Notes: generated by a model not told the origin, from the sequence alone. Numbered from the stretch's first letter, positions 37,064 to 45,697 are shown. The stretch is 64,000 nucleotides of DNA from Pseudarthrobacter sp. W1I19 (GCF_030817835.1 NZ_JAUSZR010000001.1:3162001-3226000), one strand, 5' to 3'. Program-made: numbers and translations.

Positions 37064-37142
37064 GTTTTACCTCCGAAGAAGACGCCGTTGGCTTAGGGAA
37101 GAAAGCTCGTGTGCACTTCGGGTGAGGAAATGCGCTGGAAAT

Positions 37143-37199
37143 AAGGTATCACCTTTTGTGACCACAGATACTATCTTTGCGTGTCACAAGTCATACCTT
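37143..37199. promoter_or_regulatory. Nested dyad operator between gntK and its regulator
   Basis: AAGGTAT (37143-37149) and ATACCTT (37193-37199) are symmetric about 37171, as is the inner GATACTATC (37167-37175). TTGTGAC (37156) and GTCACAA (37183) form a second pair centred near 37172. It is a good candidate binding site for the FadR-type regulator. Confidence 0.6.
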
Positions 37200-37254
37200 T
37201 GCCGCTTTTTTCGGTAGGCTGTTACCGCGCAGGCGCGCAGAGGAAGGCAGGAAG

Positions 37255-37989
37255 ATGTCGACGGCGACACCACAGGACCATGACACCGCGGACGACGGCG
37301 GAACCTCCCCCGCCATGCAGGGACGCGTTGTTGAGGCGCTTGGCGTAGCCATCGCCTCCGGCGATCTGCCGCCCGGAAGCCGGCTCACCCTGGAGGGCCT
37401 TCAGCAGGAGTACGGGATTTCGCGCACCGTGGCCCGGGACACCATGAAGGTCCTGGAATCCATGAACCTGGTGTACTCGCGCCGGCGGGTGGGCATTGTG
37501 GTGCAGGAGCGCCGGTTCTGGAATGTCTTTGATCCGAAGCTGGTGCGCTGGCGGCTTGCCTCGGACCGGCGGGAGATCCAGTACAGCAGCCTCACAGAGC
37601 TGCGCATCGCCGTCGAACCCATTGCCGCAGCCGGGGCGGCGCGCAGGGCGAGCGCCGCGGAACGGGCCAAGCTGACATCCCTGGCCGCCGATCTCCGCCG
37701 GCTGGGCGAAGCCGGTGAGCTCGAGGCTTTCCTTTCTGCGGACATCGAGTTCCACTGCCTCCTGCTGGAAAGCTGCGGCAACGAAATGTTCCTTGCCTTG
37801 GAAGGCATGGTGGCCGAAGTGTTGACCAGCCGGACCAAGCAGGGGCTTATGCCGTTCAAGCCGAGGAACGAAGCGCTGCAGGCGCACGAGGATGTGGCTG
37901 CCGCTGTGGCCGGCGGGGACGCGGTTGCCGCAGAAACAGCGATGCACCACATCCTGGATGAGGTGCGCAATGCCATGGGGCTGCACTGA
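37255..37989 (+). CDS. FadR/GntR-family regulator (FCD domain), probable gluconate repressor
   Basis: 244 residues from ATG 37255 after AGGAAGG; an earlier in-frame start overlaps the operator and is disfavoured. GntR winged helix (VVEALGVAIASGDLPPGSRLTLEGLQQEYGISRTVARDTMKVLESMNLV) plus an all-helical FCD ligand domain with metal-type residues in SADIEFHCLLLESCGN and MHHILDEVR. It is divergent from gntK-gntP, so gluconate or its phosphate is the likely effector. The dyads at 37143-37199 are the likely target. Confidence 0.92.
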   Translation: MSTATPQDHDTADDGGTSPAMQGRVVEALGVAIASGDLPPGSRLTLEGLQQEYGISRTVARDTMKVLESMNLVYSRRRVGIVVQERRFWNVFDPKLVRWRLASDRREIQYSSLTELRIAVEPIAAAGAARRASAAERAKLTSLAADLRRLGEAGELEAFLSADIEFHCLLLESCGNEMFLALEGMVAEVLTSRTKQGLMPFKPRNEALQAHEDVAAAVAGGDAVAAETAMHHILDEVRNAMGLH

Positions 37990-37990
37990 C

Positions 37991-38012
37991 CGTTGGTTGA
38001 GCGTGTCGAAAG
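37991..38012. repeat. Dispersed repeat copy after the FadR-type gene
   Basis: CGTTGGTTGAGCGTGTCGAA is a variant copy, starting two bases after the stop codon. Confidence 0.75.
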
Positions 38013-38111
38013 CCTCGGCATGGACGGCCCTCGCCCGCATAAACGGTGTTGGCCAGCACCGTTCAAGCGGGCCACGGCCGCTCGTGCCGCCAGGATCCAC
38101 ACCGGCCGCGG

Positions 38112-39383
38112 CTACCCCTTCCGGGACAGCTTCTCTGCTTCCTGGACGGCCAGGAAGAACTTCACTCCGCCGTCGGTAAGAAGTGCAGGGTCAGCGAAGG
38201 TGGCCTTGGGAGTCTTCAGGCACAGGCACATCAGCTCCCACGAGACGGTCCGGTAGATGTCCGTGATCCACTCTTCGGGAATGGGATGGCCGGAGCGGGT
38301 AACAAATCCCGCTTCCTCCATCGCCAGCCGGATGACATCCCTTTCCAGGTTCCAGGGCGGCGCAATACCCGCGAGGTACCAGTTCGCATAAAGGTGCGTG
38401 ACGAGCCGGACGGCATCGTGCCCGGGACTGGCGATGGTGTCCACCACGAGGTCCCACAAGTAGCCGGGATGTTCCAGCGCACGCCTGCCACGCGGCGCGA
38501 GCACCAGCCTGCCCTTGAGTTTCCGGACCAGCTTCCAGGCAAGTGCGTGCTCCCTGAGTTCGCGGACCGGCAACACATGGGCTTCACGGTTCCCCTTGCC
38601 GAAGACAATGCCGTCCCAGCCGATCTCCTCCACTGCCTGCTTGACCAGGACGGGCTTCAGGTAGCCGTCCTTGGTCAGTTCCAGGCCGTCGCCCGCGGCG
38701 TTTCGCAGGAGCCACAGTACCGGCTTGAGTACGTTGTCCCGCTCCTCCTCCGTGAGGGGCCGGGGCCACCACTGAAGGGCGAGAATCCGCAGTTTGCGGT
38801 TCGCGGCCTGCATATTGAAGCGCGTGGCGTCGAAGCGCTCGCCGAATTCGCCGGCCGTCTCGAAAACCCATCGCGCCGCATCCTCGTGTTCCGGGTGCTG
38901 CTGGTCGGCCAGGATTTGCACCAGGCGGGCGTACCCCCACGGCCCGCCGGAGTCCTCCACGGGTCCGCGGTTGGCGCCGTCCAGGCACACCAGTTCGCCG
39001 CGCTCCAGTTCAGCGGGGCCCACCAGTTCCACGCGGTGGGTCCATCCGTCGCCAAAGTCATACTCGTATTCGAACACCGTGTCCGGCTTCTGTGGGTCCA
39101 GCAGGTCTGAAAGTACGACGGCGGCAGGCGACTCGGCGTCAGAATCTTCCGGTGCGCCGTCGGGACCCATCACAACGCGTGGTTTTCCGGCGGGGTCCAC
39201 AGCGCGGACGCCGTACAGGTGCCGGTCCTCCCAGCCGAAGACCGCCTGCACGGCCAGGTGGAACTGCTGGACTGTCAGCCCGGCGGGAAGCCGCAACTGA
39301 CGCCAGATCAGCGGCTCAGATTCCTCGATGCTGATACGTAAGTCAAACGCAGGGACGGTGCCGGCTGAAAACATAGTGGCCAT
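38112..39383 (-). CDS. Plasmid pRiA4b ORF-3-family protein
   Basis: 423 residues. The N-terminal domain carries the family blocks LRISIEESEPLIWRQLRLPAGLTVQQFHLAVQAVFGWEDRHLYGV and YEYDFGDGWTHRVELVG, then CLDGANRGPVEDSGGPWGYARL. The C-terminal half (about 200-423) is a less conserved extension containing many Leu/Arg helices. The family occurs on plasmids, in IS1096-like elements and on chromosomes, and has no known biochemical role. No transposase is nearby. Confidence 0.88.
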   Translation of the reverse strand: MATMFSAGTVPAFDLRISIEESEPLIWRQLRLPAGLTVQQFHLAVQAVFGWEDRHLYGVRAVDPAGKPRVVMGPDGAPEDSDAESPAAVVLSDLLDPQKPDTVFEYEYDFGDGWTHRVELVGPAELERGELVCLDGANRGPVEDSGGPWGYARLVQILADQQHPEHEDAARWVFETAGEFGERFDATRFNMQAANRKLRILALQWWPRPLTEEERDNVLKPVLWLLRNAAGDGLELTKDGYLKPVLVKQAVEEIGWDGIVFGKGNREAHVLPVRELREHALAWKLVRKLKGRLVLAPRGRRALEHPGYLWDLVVDTIASPGHDAVRLVTHLYANWYLAGIAPPWNLERDVIRLAMEEAGFVTRSGHPIPEEWITDIYRTVSWELMCLCLKTPKATFADPALLTDGGVKFFLAVQEAEKLSRKG

Positions 39384-39446
39384 CTTGCCAGAGAGCCTGC
39401 GTGAAGAGTGCCTTGATCCTTTGTGGCACGCCCGGGTTAAACAAAA

Positions 39447-39473
39447 GCAGGGCCGGTCAGTGACCGGCCCTGC
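39447..39473 (-). terminator. Intrinsic terminator of the cold-shock gene
   Basis: 13-bp perfect arms GCAGGGCCGGTCA and complement, followed on the minus strand by TTTTGTTT. Sits 42 bp beyond the csp stop. Confidence 0.9.
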
Positions 39474-39514
39474 TCAAAAATTGAAACCCTGAGGGCCCCA
39501 GTTTCCCTAAGAGA

Positions 39515-39718
39515 TTAGAGAGCCTGGATGTTGGTGGCCTGGGGACCCTTGGGGCCCTGCTCGGTTTCGAAGGAAACCTTCTGGTTCTCTTCGAGGGAGC
39601 GGAAGCCGTTGGAGTTGATCGCAGAGTAGTGTGCGAAAACATCCTGTGAGGAGTCATCGGGGGAAATGAAGCCGAAGCCCTTTTCAGCGTTAAACCATTT
39701 GACGGTACCAGTAGCCAT
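39515..39718 (-). CDS. cspA: Cold-shock protein
   Basis: 67 residues, a single cold-shock domain. RNP1 (KGFGFISP) and RNP2 (VFAHYS) are intact and the protein begins [17 protein letters not shown]. It binds single-stranded RNA/DNA as a chaperone. Long 5' leader with two hairpins and a strong terminator indicate a monocistronic, post-transcriptionally regulated gene. Which csp paralogue it is cannot be told from the sequence. Confidence 0.96.
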   Translation of the reverse strand: MATGTVKWFNAEKGFGFISPDDSSQDVFAHYSAINSNGFRSLEENQKVSFETEQGPKGPQATNIQAL

Positions 39719-39860
39719 TATTTTTGTCCTTCGTGAAGGTGGAGGAAAAGTCCCGACTTTCGGGTCCTCCGGTGTGGGGTGTTCAAAACCGCTACTTCAG
39801 AAGAACGCGGACTTTCGACCGCGCGTACTGCCTGAACTACCAACTGCATAAACACAACAA
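39719..39860 (-). promoter_or_regulatory. Long 5' leader of the cold-shock gene
   Basis: About 140 nt upstream of csp hold no gene and two small hairpins on the transcript: stems CGCGG/CCGCG (39806-39823) and CCCGA/TCGGG (39752-39764). Both hairpins carry the same octamer, GACTTTCG on the plus strand (39755-39762 and 39810-39817). Cold-shock leaders often act as RNA thermosensors; here this is inference. Confidence 0.45.
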
Positions 39861-39932
39861 CAGGATCAACCTTACAGGAGTTTTGGCGGACGGATTACCA
39901 CGGGGCGTTTGTGGCGGACCGGCGCCCGCGAA

Positions 39933-39981
39933 ATGGCACTTCGCGGCAATGTTGTGGGGAAACATTGCCGCGAAGTGCCAT
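39933..39981. repeat. Long intergenic hairpin after the MatC-like carrier gene
   Basis: Perfect 21-bp arms (39933-39953; 39961-39981), core GGCACTTCGCGGCAATGTT, with a 7-nt loop. Placed 17 bp beyond the stop of the carrier gene, likely its terminator. Confidence 0.85.
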
Positions 39982-39997
39982 CTCGGGGAAGGTCCGG

Positions 39998-41443
39998 CTA
40001 CATGATGCCGGTGGGTACCAGCAGGGCCCAGGCCAGGGCCGGAGCAACCAGCACCACACCACCTGCGTACATCATCAGCTGTTTGTAGACGCGCTGCCGG
40101 TCATTGTCACGGGCGTTGGCAACTACCAGTGCGCCGTCGGTGGAGAAGGGCGAAACATCCACCACAGTGGCCGCAATGGCCAACGCGGCCACTGTGCCGG
40201 AGGCGCTCAGGCTGCTGGTGGCCAGCAGCGGGCCGGCGAGCGGGATGAACGCGGTCAGCAGGGCAGTGGATGAGGCAAAGGCGGAGCCGACGCCGATCAC
40301 ATAGCACAGGACCAGGGCCACGAGCAGGGGCGCACCGAGTGCCAGGGCCTGTTCGGCAAGGGTGTCGATGACACCCACGTGCTGCAGGAGCGAGACGTAC
40401 GTGATCATGCCGGCCACCAGCAGGACGGTGGACCAGGAGACGCCGCCGATGAATGTCTGGTGCTCCTTGATGTTGATGAAGGCGAGCAGCAGCCCGGCGG
40501 ACAGGGCCACGAAGCCGATGGGCATGTGGAAGCCCAGTGTGCACACGAGCATCGCGCCGATCAGGACCAGGGTGAGGATCTGCTGGCCGTGCGGACGGCC
40601 GGTGCTGGTGGTGTCCACGTCGGCAAGCTGGCCGCCTTCGCCGTCGCGCAGTTTGCCCAGGAGGCCGAACAGCACGATGGTCAGGACGGACAGGATGAGG
40701 TTCAGGGCGAAGCTGGCAATGAAGAGTGCGCCCTGCGAGATGGGGAACCCGTTTTCAACGGCGATGTTGTGCACCAGAACGCCGGCCACGGACAGCGGGG
40801 AAAAGCCGCCGGCGTGGGCACCGTTGATGATGAATGCGCCCATCACCACCGGGTGGATGCGGGATTCGTAGGCGAAGCCCAGGGCGGCCGGTGCCAGCAG
40901 GGCGACGGCGGCGGGCGAGAAGGTGCCCAGCGAGGTGAGCGCGGCGGCGATCAGGAAGAAGACCCAGGGCAGCAGCATCGTCTTGCCCCTGACCAGGCGG
41001 ACGCAGCTCTGGACGATGATGTTGATGGTGCCGTTCCGCTGGGCCATGCTGAAGAAGTAAGTGACGCCGATGATGGTCAGGACGATGCTGGCCGGGAATT
41101 CCTCCAGGATCTGCTTGTCCGTCATCCCGAGCATGAAATATCCGACGCCGAAGGAAGCTACCAGCCCCATCACGCCGATGTTCAGCGGCCACTTGGTGGC
41201 GACAACGAACATCACCACGAGGATGACGAGCGGGATGATCTGTACGGCTGTCATGGTGCGCTCCGGGTCCGTGGCGGCCCCCGGGTTGAGGAAGCCACCC
41301 CCCAGCACGAGGGCAGCCAGGCCCAGGATTGCGAGTCCGGCCACCACCATCAGTAGGATACGGCGGCGGCGGTTGGGACGCGGTGACTGTTCGTCCCGGG
41401 TCTCCTCAAGAGTGTCAGTGGGGCGTTGCGCTGTTTTGGTCAT
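39998..41443 (-). CDS. MatC/DASS-like dicarboxylate carrier
   Basis: 481 residues, about 12 membrane segments after a charged N-terminus. IIPLVILVVMFVVATKWPLNIGVMGLVASFGVGYFMLG matches the MatC N-terminal dicarboxylate carrier region; later blocks include INGAHAGGFSPLSVAGVLV and VDVSPFSTDGALVVANA. It probably imports a di- or tricarboxylate. It lies 10 bp downstream of the PrpF-family isomerase gene in one operon, with a LysR regulator divergent, so its substrate is likely an organic acid isomerised by that enzyme. Confidence 0.85.
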   Translation of the reverse strand: MTKTAQRPTDTLEETRDEQSPRPNRRRRILLMVVAGLAILGLAALVLGGGFLNPGAATDPERTMTAVQIIPLVILVVMFVVATKWPLNIGVMGLVASFGVGYFMLGMTDKQILEEFPASIVLTIIGVTYFFSMAQRNGTINIIVQSCVRLVRGKTMLLPWVFFLIAAALTSLGTFSPAAVALLAPAALGFAYESRIHPVVMGAFIINGAHAGGFSPLSVAGVLVHNIAVENGFPISQGALFIASFALNLILSVLTIVLFGLLGKLRDGEGGQLADVDTTSTGRPHGQQILTLVLIGAMLVCTLGFHMPIGFVALSAGLLLAFINIKEHQTFIGGVSWSTVLLVAGMITYVSLLQHVGVIDTLAEQALALGAPLLVALVLCYVIGVGSAFASSTALLTAFIPLAGPLLATSSLSASGTVAALAIAATVVDVSPFSTDGALVVANARDNDRQRVYKQLMMYAGGVVLVAPALAWALLVPTGIM

Positions 41444-41453
41444 GGCTTACTCC

Positions 41454-42572
41454 TCATTGAGTGGCTCCCGCGAGGACGGCAGGTGCAGCGCTGCCGGAAA
41501 CCTCGGGGAGGTGGATGATGGTGGTGGCGATGGTGCGGGCAGTGCGGTCGACGCCGACGAGCAGCCTTCCGCCGTGCTCCTCGCTCCAGGTTTCAATCAC
41601 GCCGGCGGGGGTCTGCAGCCGCAGGGTGGCTCCCGGAGCGCCGCCCGTGATGGTGTGCAGCACGGTGCCCGGGGTTCGGGCGGCCAGTGTCAGGGCGATG
41701 CTGCCGGTGATGGCCAGCGCCGGGTGCGGCCTGCCCATGGAGAGCATCATGACGTTGACGTCGGCGCCCGCTTCGGCGTCTGCGGGGGCGGCAACGATGG
41801 CGAGCTTGGGGATTGCCCTGGCAGCTTCGGCGGTGGTGGGAGCCAGGCCCATCCGCACGGCTGCCTGGCGACGGATCTGCTCCAGGGTGTCCAGCTGCAG
41901 TTCCACGCCTGCGCGCCACGTGTCGTAGCGGGCGGGGTCCAGGCCCAGCTCCTCTGCGCGGACCATCACAACTGGTGCTCCGGCGTCGACCATTGACACG
42001 GTCCAGCTGGGCCCGCCGGCGGTGATGCTGTCTGTTGCTGCGCCGGTAGGAAGCAGGGCCCCGGTGGTTTTGCCGGCGGGGTCCTGGAAGCCGAGGCCCA
42101 CGGGATAGCCGGGGAACGGGACGCCGGGCATCTGTCCTTCCGGGATGACCGGCAGGGCACCGTCCGGAGTGGGCACGCGCTGGACGATGATCTGGTTGGT
42201 GTTCGTGTTGCGGGTGACGATCCGGGTGACGTCCCCGGTAGGGACAACCCAGCCCTTCTCGATGGCGTACAGGCCCACCACTGCGGAGCCGTTGCCGCAG
42301 TTGCTGCCCCAGTCCACGCCGGCTTCTTCGATCCCCACCTGTGCGAAGGTGTATTCGACGTCGATATCCCCGCCCGTGGGCCGGTGCAGGATGATCGCTT
42401 TGCTGGTGGTGGAGGTGGCCCCGCCGACGCCGTCAATCTGGCGCGGGTCCGGACTTCCGAACAGCCGCGGCAGCAGCACATCAAGGCTGGCACCACCCTC
42501 CTGAAGATGCTCCGCTTCGAACACCCAGCACTTGCTGGTGCCTCCGCGCATCCATTCCGCTTCGATCTTCAT
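41454..42572 (-). CDS. PrpF-family isomerase
   Basis: 372 residues with AAGGAGAGG upstream. It belongs to the PrpF (diaminopimelate epimerase-like fold) family: N-terminal EAEWMRGGTSKCWVF, then GVGGATSTTSKAIIL, VDWGSNCGNGSAVVGLYAIEKGWV, and SMGRPHPALAITGSIALT in the C-terminal half. Members isomerise aconitate or methylaconitate, or oxalomesaconate (GalD). The Cys of MRGGTSKC is present. Coupling to a MatC-like carrier and a LysR regulator suggests use of an imported unsaturated or aromatic-derived acid. The exact substrate is open. Confidence 0.9.
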   Translation of the reverse strand: MKIEAEWMRGGTSKCWVFEAEHLQEGGASLDVLLPRLFGSPDPRQIDGVGGATSTTSKAIILHRPTGGDIDVEYTFAQVGIEEAGVDWGSNCGNGSAVVGLYAIEKGWVVPTGDVTRIVTRNTNTNQIIVQRVPTPDGALPVIPEGQMPGVPFPGYPVGLGFQDPAGKTTGALLPTGAATDSITAGGPSWTVSMVDAGAPVVMVRAEELGLDPARYDTWRAGVELQLDTLEQIRRQAAVRMGLAPTTAEAARAIPKLAIVAAPADAEAGADVNVMMLSMGRPHPALAITGSIALTLAARTPGTVLHTITGGAPGATLRLQTPAGVIETWSEEHGGRLLVGVDRTARTIATTIIHLPEVSGSAAPAVLAGATQ

Positions 42573-42809
42573 CGACTTCCACCTCTCCTTCGCCTCAAAA
42601 CTGTTGAGGGCCTGATAAGAGGTTGAGCCAGATCACACTTTAGGACAATGTCGGATAGTTGCATGGGGATGTAGAGTTGCTTCATTCGCTGTGGCAAAAG
42701 GGCGGCGGGCATCGGATTAGGCGTCCAGTACGTGGGTGTAGCGAGGGAAAGCACGCGGAATGGCGGAGACAATGCAGTGATTTAACGAATAGAACAGAGA
42801 GGCGAACGG
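42573..42809. promoter_or_regulatory. Divergent promoter region of the prpF-like and LysR genes
   Basis: 237 bp with no gene. It is AT-richer near 42610-42690, where CAAT and GTTG half-sites (CAATGTCGGATAGTTG) form a loose dyad that could bind the LysR protein. Confidence 0.4.
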
Positions 42810-43748
42810 ATGCTTAACGAAGAGGAGCAGCCTCTGTTCGATATCCGGCGGCTGGCCCTGCTCCTGGAGGTGGTGGAGCAAGGATCGATCACTGCCGCGG
42901 CAGAGCTGATGATGTACACGCCCTCGGCTGTCTCGCAGCAGCTGCGCAAGCTGGAACAGGAAGTGGGGCAGCCCCTGCTCAACCGCCGTTCCCGCGGAGT
43001 AGTGCCAACCGAGGCCGGGCAGGTACTGGCCGGGCACGCCCGCAAGATCGTCCACCAGATGAAGGCGGCGCAGTCGGACCTGGGCCAGATCGCCGGGTTG
43101 AAGCGCGGATCCCTGACGGTAGGTACCTTTCCCACCCTTGCCGGTTCCTTCCTGCCCATCGTCATCCGGACCTTCAAGAAGCGCTACCCCGCCATTGGCC
43201 TTTCCCTCCGCAGCGCCCGCTTCGACGAACTCGTAGCAGACCTGGAGTCCGGCGTCACGGGCCTGTGCCTGCTGTGGGACTACCCCTGGAACCGTTTCGA
43301 GGACGAGTCCATCCGGGTCACCGAGGTGTTCCAGGAGAGCACGGTGATCCTGGTGGCGCGCGGCCACAAACTGGCAGGACGGGACCAGGTGAGCATGGAG
43401 GACCTGCGCAACGAGTCGTGGATCGTCCGGGCAGAAGCCCACCCTGTGGTGGAAGTCCTGCAGCGTTCCGCGCACGACGCCGGCTTTGAACCGACCATCG
43501 GCTTCCTGGCCAACGACTACCAGGAAGCCCAGGCGATGGTGAGCGTAGGCATGGGCGTGGCGATGGTGCCCAAGACCGCCGTGTCACTCCAGCATCCCGA
43601 CGTCAGAGTCCTCAGCCTCGGCGCCGCAGCACCCCTGCGGCGGATCCTGCTGGCCCAGCGCCAGGATAAGGTCTACGCCCCGGCCGAGGTAGCCTTCCAC
43701 TCGACGCTGCTTGAGGTTGCCCGCGAACGGGCCGGGGACTACCTCTAA
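42810..43748 (+). CDS. LysR-family transcriptional regulator
   Basis: 312 residues. N-terminal winged helix FDIRRLALLLEVVEQGSITAAAELMMYTPSAVSQQLRKLEQEVGQPLLNRR, then a two-lobed LysR substrate-binding domain. Divergent from the prpF-like and carrier operon, which it most likely controls. The stop overlaps that of the convergent PRC-barrel gene (CTAA at 43745-43748). Confidence 0.93.
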   Translation: MLNEEEQPLFDIRRLALLLEVVEQGSITAAAELMMYTPSAVSQQLRKLEQEVGQPLLNRRSRGVVPTEAGQVLAGHARKIVHQMKAAQSDLGQIAGLKRGSLTVGTFPTLAGSFLPIVIRTFKKRYPAIGLSLRSARFDELVADLESGVTGLCLLWDYPWNRFEDESIRVTEVFQESTVILVARGHKLAGRDQVSMEDLRNESWIVRAEAHPVVEVLQRSAHDAGFEPTIGFLANDYQEAQAMVSVGMGVAMVPKTAVSLQHPDVRVLSLGAAAPLRRILLAQRQDKVYAPAEVAFHSTLLEVARERAGDYL

Positions 43749-44077
43749 TCCAGCGCCGGCGAGTACGCGGTGAACCCCGCGCGCAGCCGGACCCCGGAGG
43801 AACCGATCATCAAAATGTCCTCCCACAGCACCAGGAACGAACCCCGGTGCCGCCACCGCAGCAGGGACGGCAGCGGCCAGGGCTGCCGAAGGCCCGTCCG
43901 CTCGTAGCCCAGGAAGGAGGCCGCACTGTGCGGGCTGACCACGAGACCGAGCAGGCGCGCCTCGGCCAAAAGCTGCCCCGGCTCGCCGTCCACCACGAAC
44001 CGCGCGTCGGCCACCCTGCCCAGGCGCGTGCCGCCGTCGTCATGGACATCCATGCCCAGCAGGTCACCGAGGATCAT
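43745..44077 (-). CDS. Small PRC-barrel protein of the Nramp operon
   Basis: 110 residues from ATG 44077 (MILGDLLGMDVHDDGG); the frame upstream is the previous gene's shadow. The beginning LLGMDVHDDGGTRLGRVADARFVVDG is a PRC-barrel strand pattern. It overlaps the end of gene 44064 by 14 bp and is last of four overlapping genes with an Nramp-type transporter. A role in sensing or tuning metal transport is inference. Shares stop overlap with the LysR gene. Confidence 0.75.
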   Translation of the reverse strand: MILGDLLGMDVHDDGGTRLGRVADARFVVDGEPGQLLAEARLLGLVVSPHSAASFLGYERTGLRQPWPLPSLLRWRHRGSFLVLWEDILMIGSSGVRLRAGFTAYSPALD

Positions 44078-44471
44078 GGTGGCCTCCCGGGATCCGCGCG
44101 ATGATCTTGTCCCGGATCCAGCGTTCCACCCAGCCGGCGTCCAGGTGCTCCCCGCTGACACCCAGTTTCAGCACCACGCCCACGTCGGAAACGTCCTTCC
44201 AGGGAATGCGGATAAGCCGGGCCGACGGCGGCCTGCCGCCAAAGATGCGCGTCCCCAGCACGGGCCCGGTCAGCAGCGCCGTCAGGACCGGCGCAGGGGT
44301 GCCCGGTGCCAGCTCCACGTCCAAAGCAGGCCCGTTCAACTCGAGGTCGTCCACGGTGGTGACCGGGACGCCGTCGTTATCCAGGACCTGCCGGTCCAGC
44401 AGATGCAGCTGCGCGTCCAGGAGGCGGCCCGCCACAGGTGGAGCCGGTGCGAGCGGGCGGCGGGGCTTCAC
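44064..44471 (-). CDS. Hypothetical PRC-barrel-like protein, coupled to Nramp gene
   Basis: 135 residues, starting in ATG 44471, which overlaps the Nramp stop by four bases. After a basic Pro-rich start, the sequence RLLDAQLHLLDRQVLDNDGVPVTTVDDLEL and PSARLIRIPWKDVSDVGVVLKL resembles the PRC-barrel-type beta segments found next to or in MgtE-type magnesium channels. The family is not certain. It ends in an amphipathic segment AGWVERWIRDKIIARIP. Cytosolic. Confidence 0.7.
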   Translation of the reverse strand: MKPRRPLAPAPPVAGRLLDAQLHLLDRQVLDNDGVPVTTVDDLELNGPALDVELAPGTPAPVLTALLTGPVLGTRIFGGRPPSARLIRIPWKDVSDVGVVLKLGVSGEHLDAGWVERWIRDKIIARIPGGHHDPR

Positions 44472-45697
44472 GATCCGGCTCCCGTCACGATCATCAGGGG
44501 AATCGCCGCCAGGGAGGCCGCCAGGATGATCACCAGGTAGAGCATGGCCAGGACGTTAACCGGCCGGCCGTTGACGTGTTGGCCCATGTACTGCGGATCG
44601 TTGGCCACAATCAGGATGGGCAGGTACGTCAATGGAAGGGCGATTGCGGAAAAGACCACCGAGTATTCGGTGACCAGCACTGGATCCACGCCGGTGGCCA
44701 GGACCGCCAGCCCGATGAACAGGCAGATGATCATGGCCAGGTGGAAGCGGGCGGCCTGCGCCGGGCGGCGGAACTTGCCCCAGGACCAGCCGAAGAACTG
44801 GGCCAGGGTGTAACCGCTGGACAAGGTGGTTTCGAGGGCCGCGCCAAAGGTGGCCGCCACCAGGCCCACCAGCACAAATGCCAATCCCACCTTGCCCGCG
44901 CCTTCGGCCACCGGGAGGACCACCTGGGACAGTGACGTCACGGCGATCCCGGCGGGAAGGAGCACCACGGCGGCGCAGCCGGCGATTGCCACGGACAGCA
45001 GCCCGCCCAGCGGAAAGCCCACCAGCACATTGACGCGGGACTGCACCAGGTCCCTGATGGACCACCCCTCCTCCACCGCCCCGGAGGAGAAGAAGAACAC
45101 CTCGTACGGTGTCATGGCCGCGCCGAACAGGGCGATGGCGTAATACCAGTAGGTGGGCGCTGTTTCCTGGGCAGGCACGGCGGGCGCCAGGGCCTGCCCG
45201 GCGAGGCTCCCCCAGTCAGGTTTGAGCAGGAACAGGGCCACGGCAAACACGATCAGGGTCAGGCCCAACAGCCCGGTGACGTTCTCCATGATGGAGAACT
45301 TGACCCGCCACACCACCAGCCACACGGCGAGCGCCGCCACCGGGATCCACAGCAGGTAGTGGACGCTGCTGGCCAGCTGGAGCGCCAGGGCCACGCCGCC
45401 GATTTCCGCCGTCACGGTCATCAGGTTGATCAGGAACGACGCCGAGAGGTTGGCCAGCCCCGCCCGCGGCCCCAGCCGTTCACGGATCACCTCGAACGTT
45501 GCCCGGCCCGACGCCGCAGCCACGCGCCCGGACATGTTGGCGAACAGGCAGATGCCCAGCACGCCCACTCCCACCACCCATACCAGGGACAGGCCAAAGC
45601 GGGAACCCACGACGGCGTTGGTCACCAGGTCGCCGATGTCCACGAATCCGCCGATCGCCGTCAGGATGCCAAGCGCGACGCCGAGGAGCCGCTTCAT
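44468..45697 (-). CDS. Nramp-type divalent metal transporter, divergent clade
   Basis: 409 residues from ATG 45697, overlapping the preceding lipoprotein stop in ATGA; the frame beyond is not coding. About 11 membrane segments. The first helix has GGFVDIGDLVTNAVVGSRFG where canonical Nramp has DPGN, and the sixth-helix region reads AAMTPYEVFFF where canonical proteins have MPHN. The metal-site Asn and Met are therefore not in the usual form. It belongs to an actinobacterial subfamily annotated as NRAMP; whether it moves Mn, Mg or another ion is unknown. Confidence 0.85.
   Translation of the reverse strand: MKRLLGVALGILTAIGGFVDIGDLVTNAVVGSRFGLSLVWVVGVGVLGICLFANMSGRVAAASGRATFEVIRERLGPRAGLANLSASFLINLMTVTAEIGGVALALQLASSVHYLLWIPVAALAVWLVVWRVKFSIMENVTGLLGLTLIVFAVALFLLKPDWGSLAGQALAPAVPAQETAPTYWYYAIALFGAAMTPYEVFFFSSGAVEEGWSIRDLVQSRVNVLVGFPLGGLLSVAIAGCAAVVLLPAGIAVTSLSQVVLPVAEGAGKVGLAFVLVGLVAATFGAALETTLSSGYTLAQFFGWSWGKFRRPAQAARFHLAMIICLFIGLAVLATGVDPVLVTEYSVVFSAIALPLTYLPILIVANDPQYMGQHVNGRPVNVLAMLYLVIILAASLAAIPLMIVTGAGS

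Noticed and set aside
38112..39383. pRiA4b ORF-3 protein as part of an insertion sequence
   Set aside because: No transposase, terminal repeats or target duplications were found around it.
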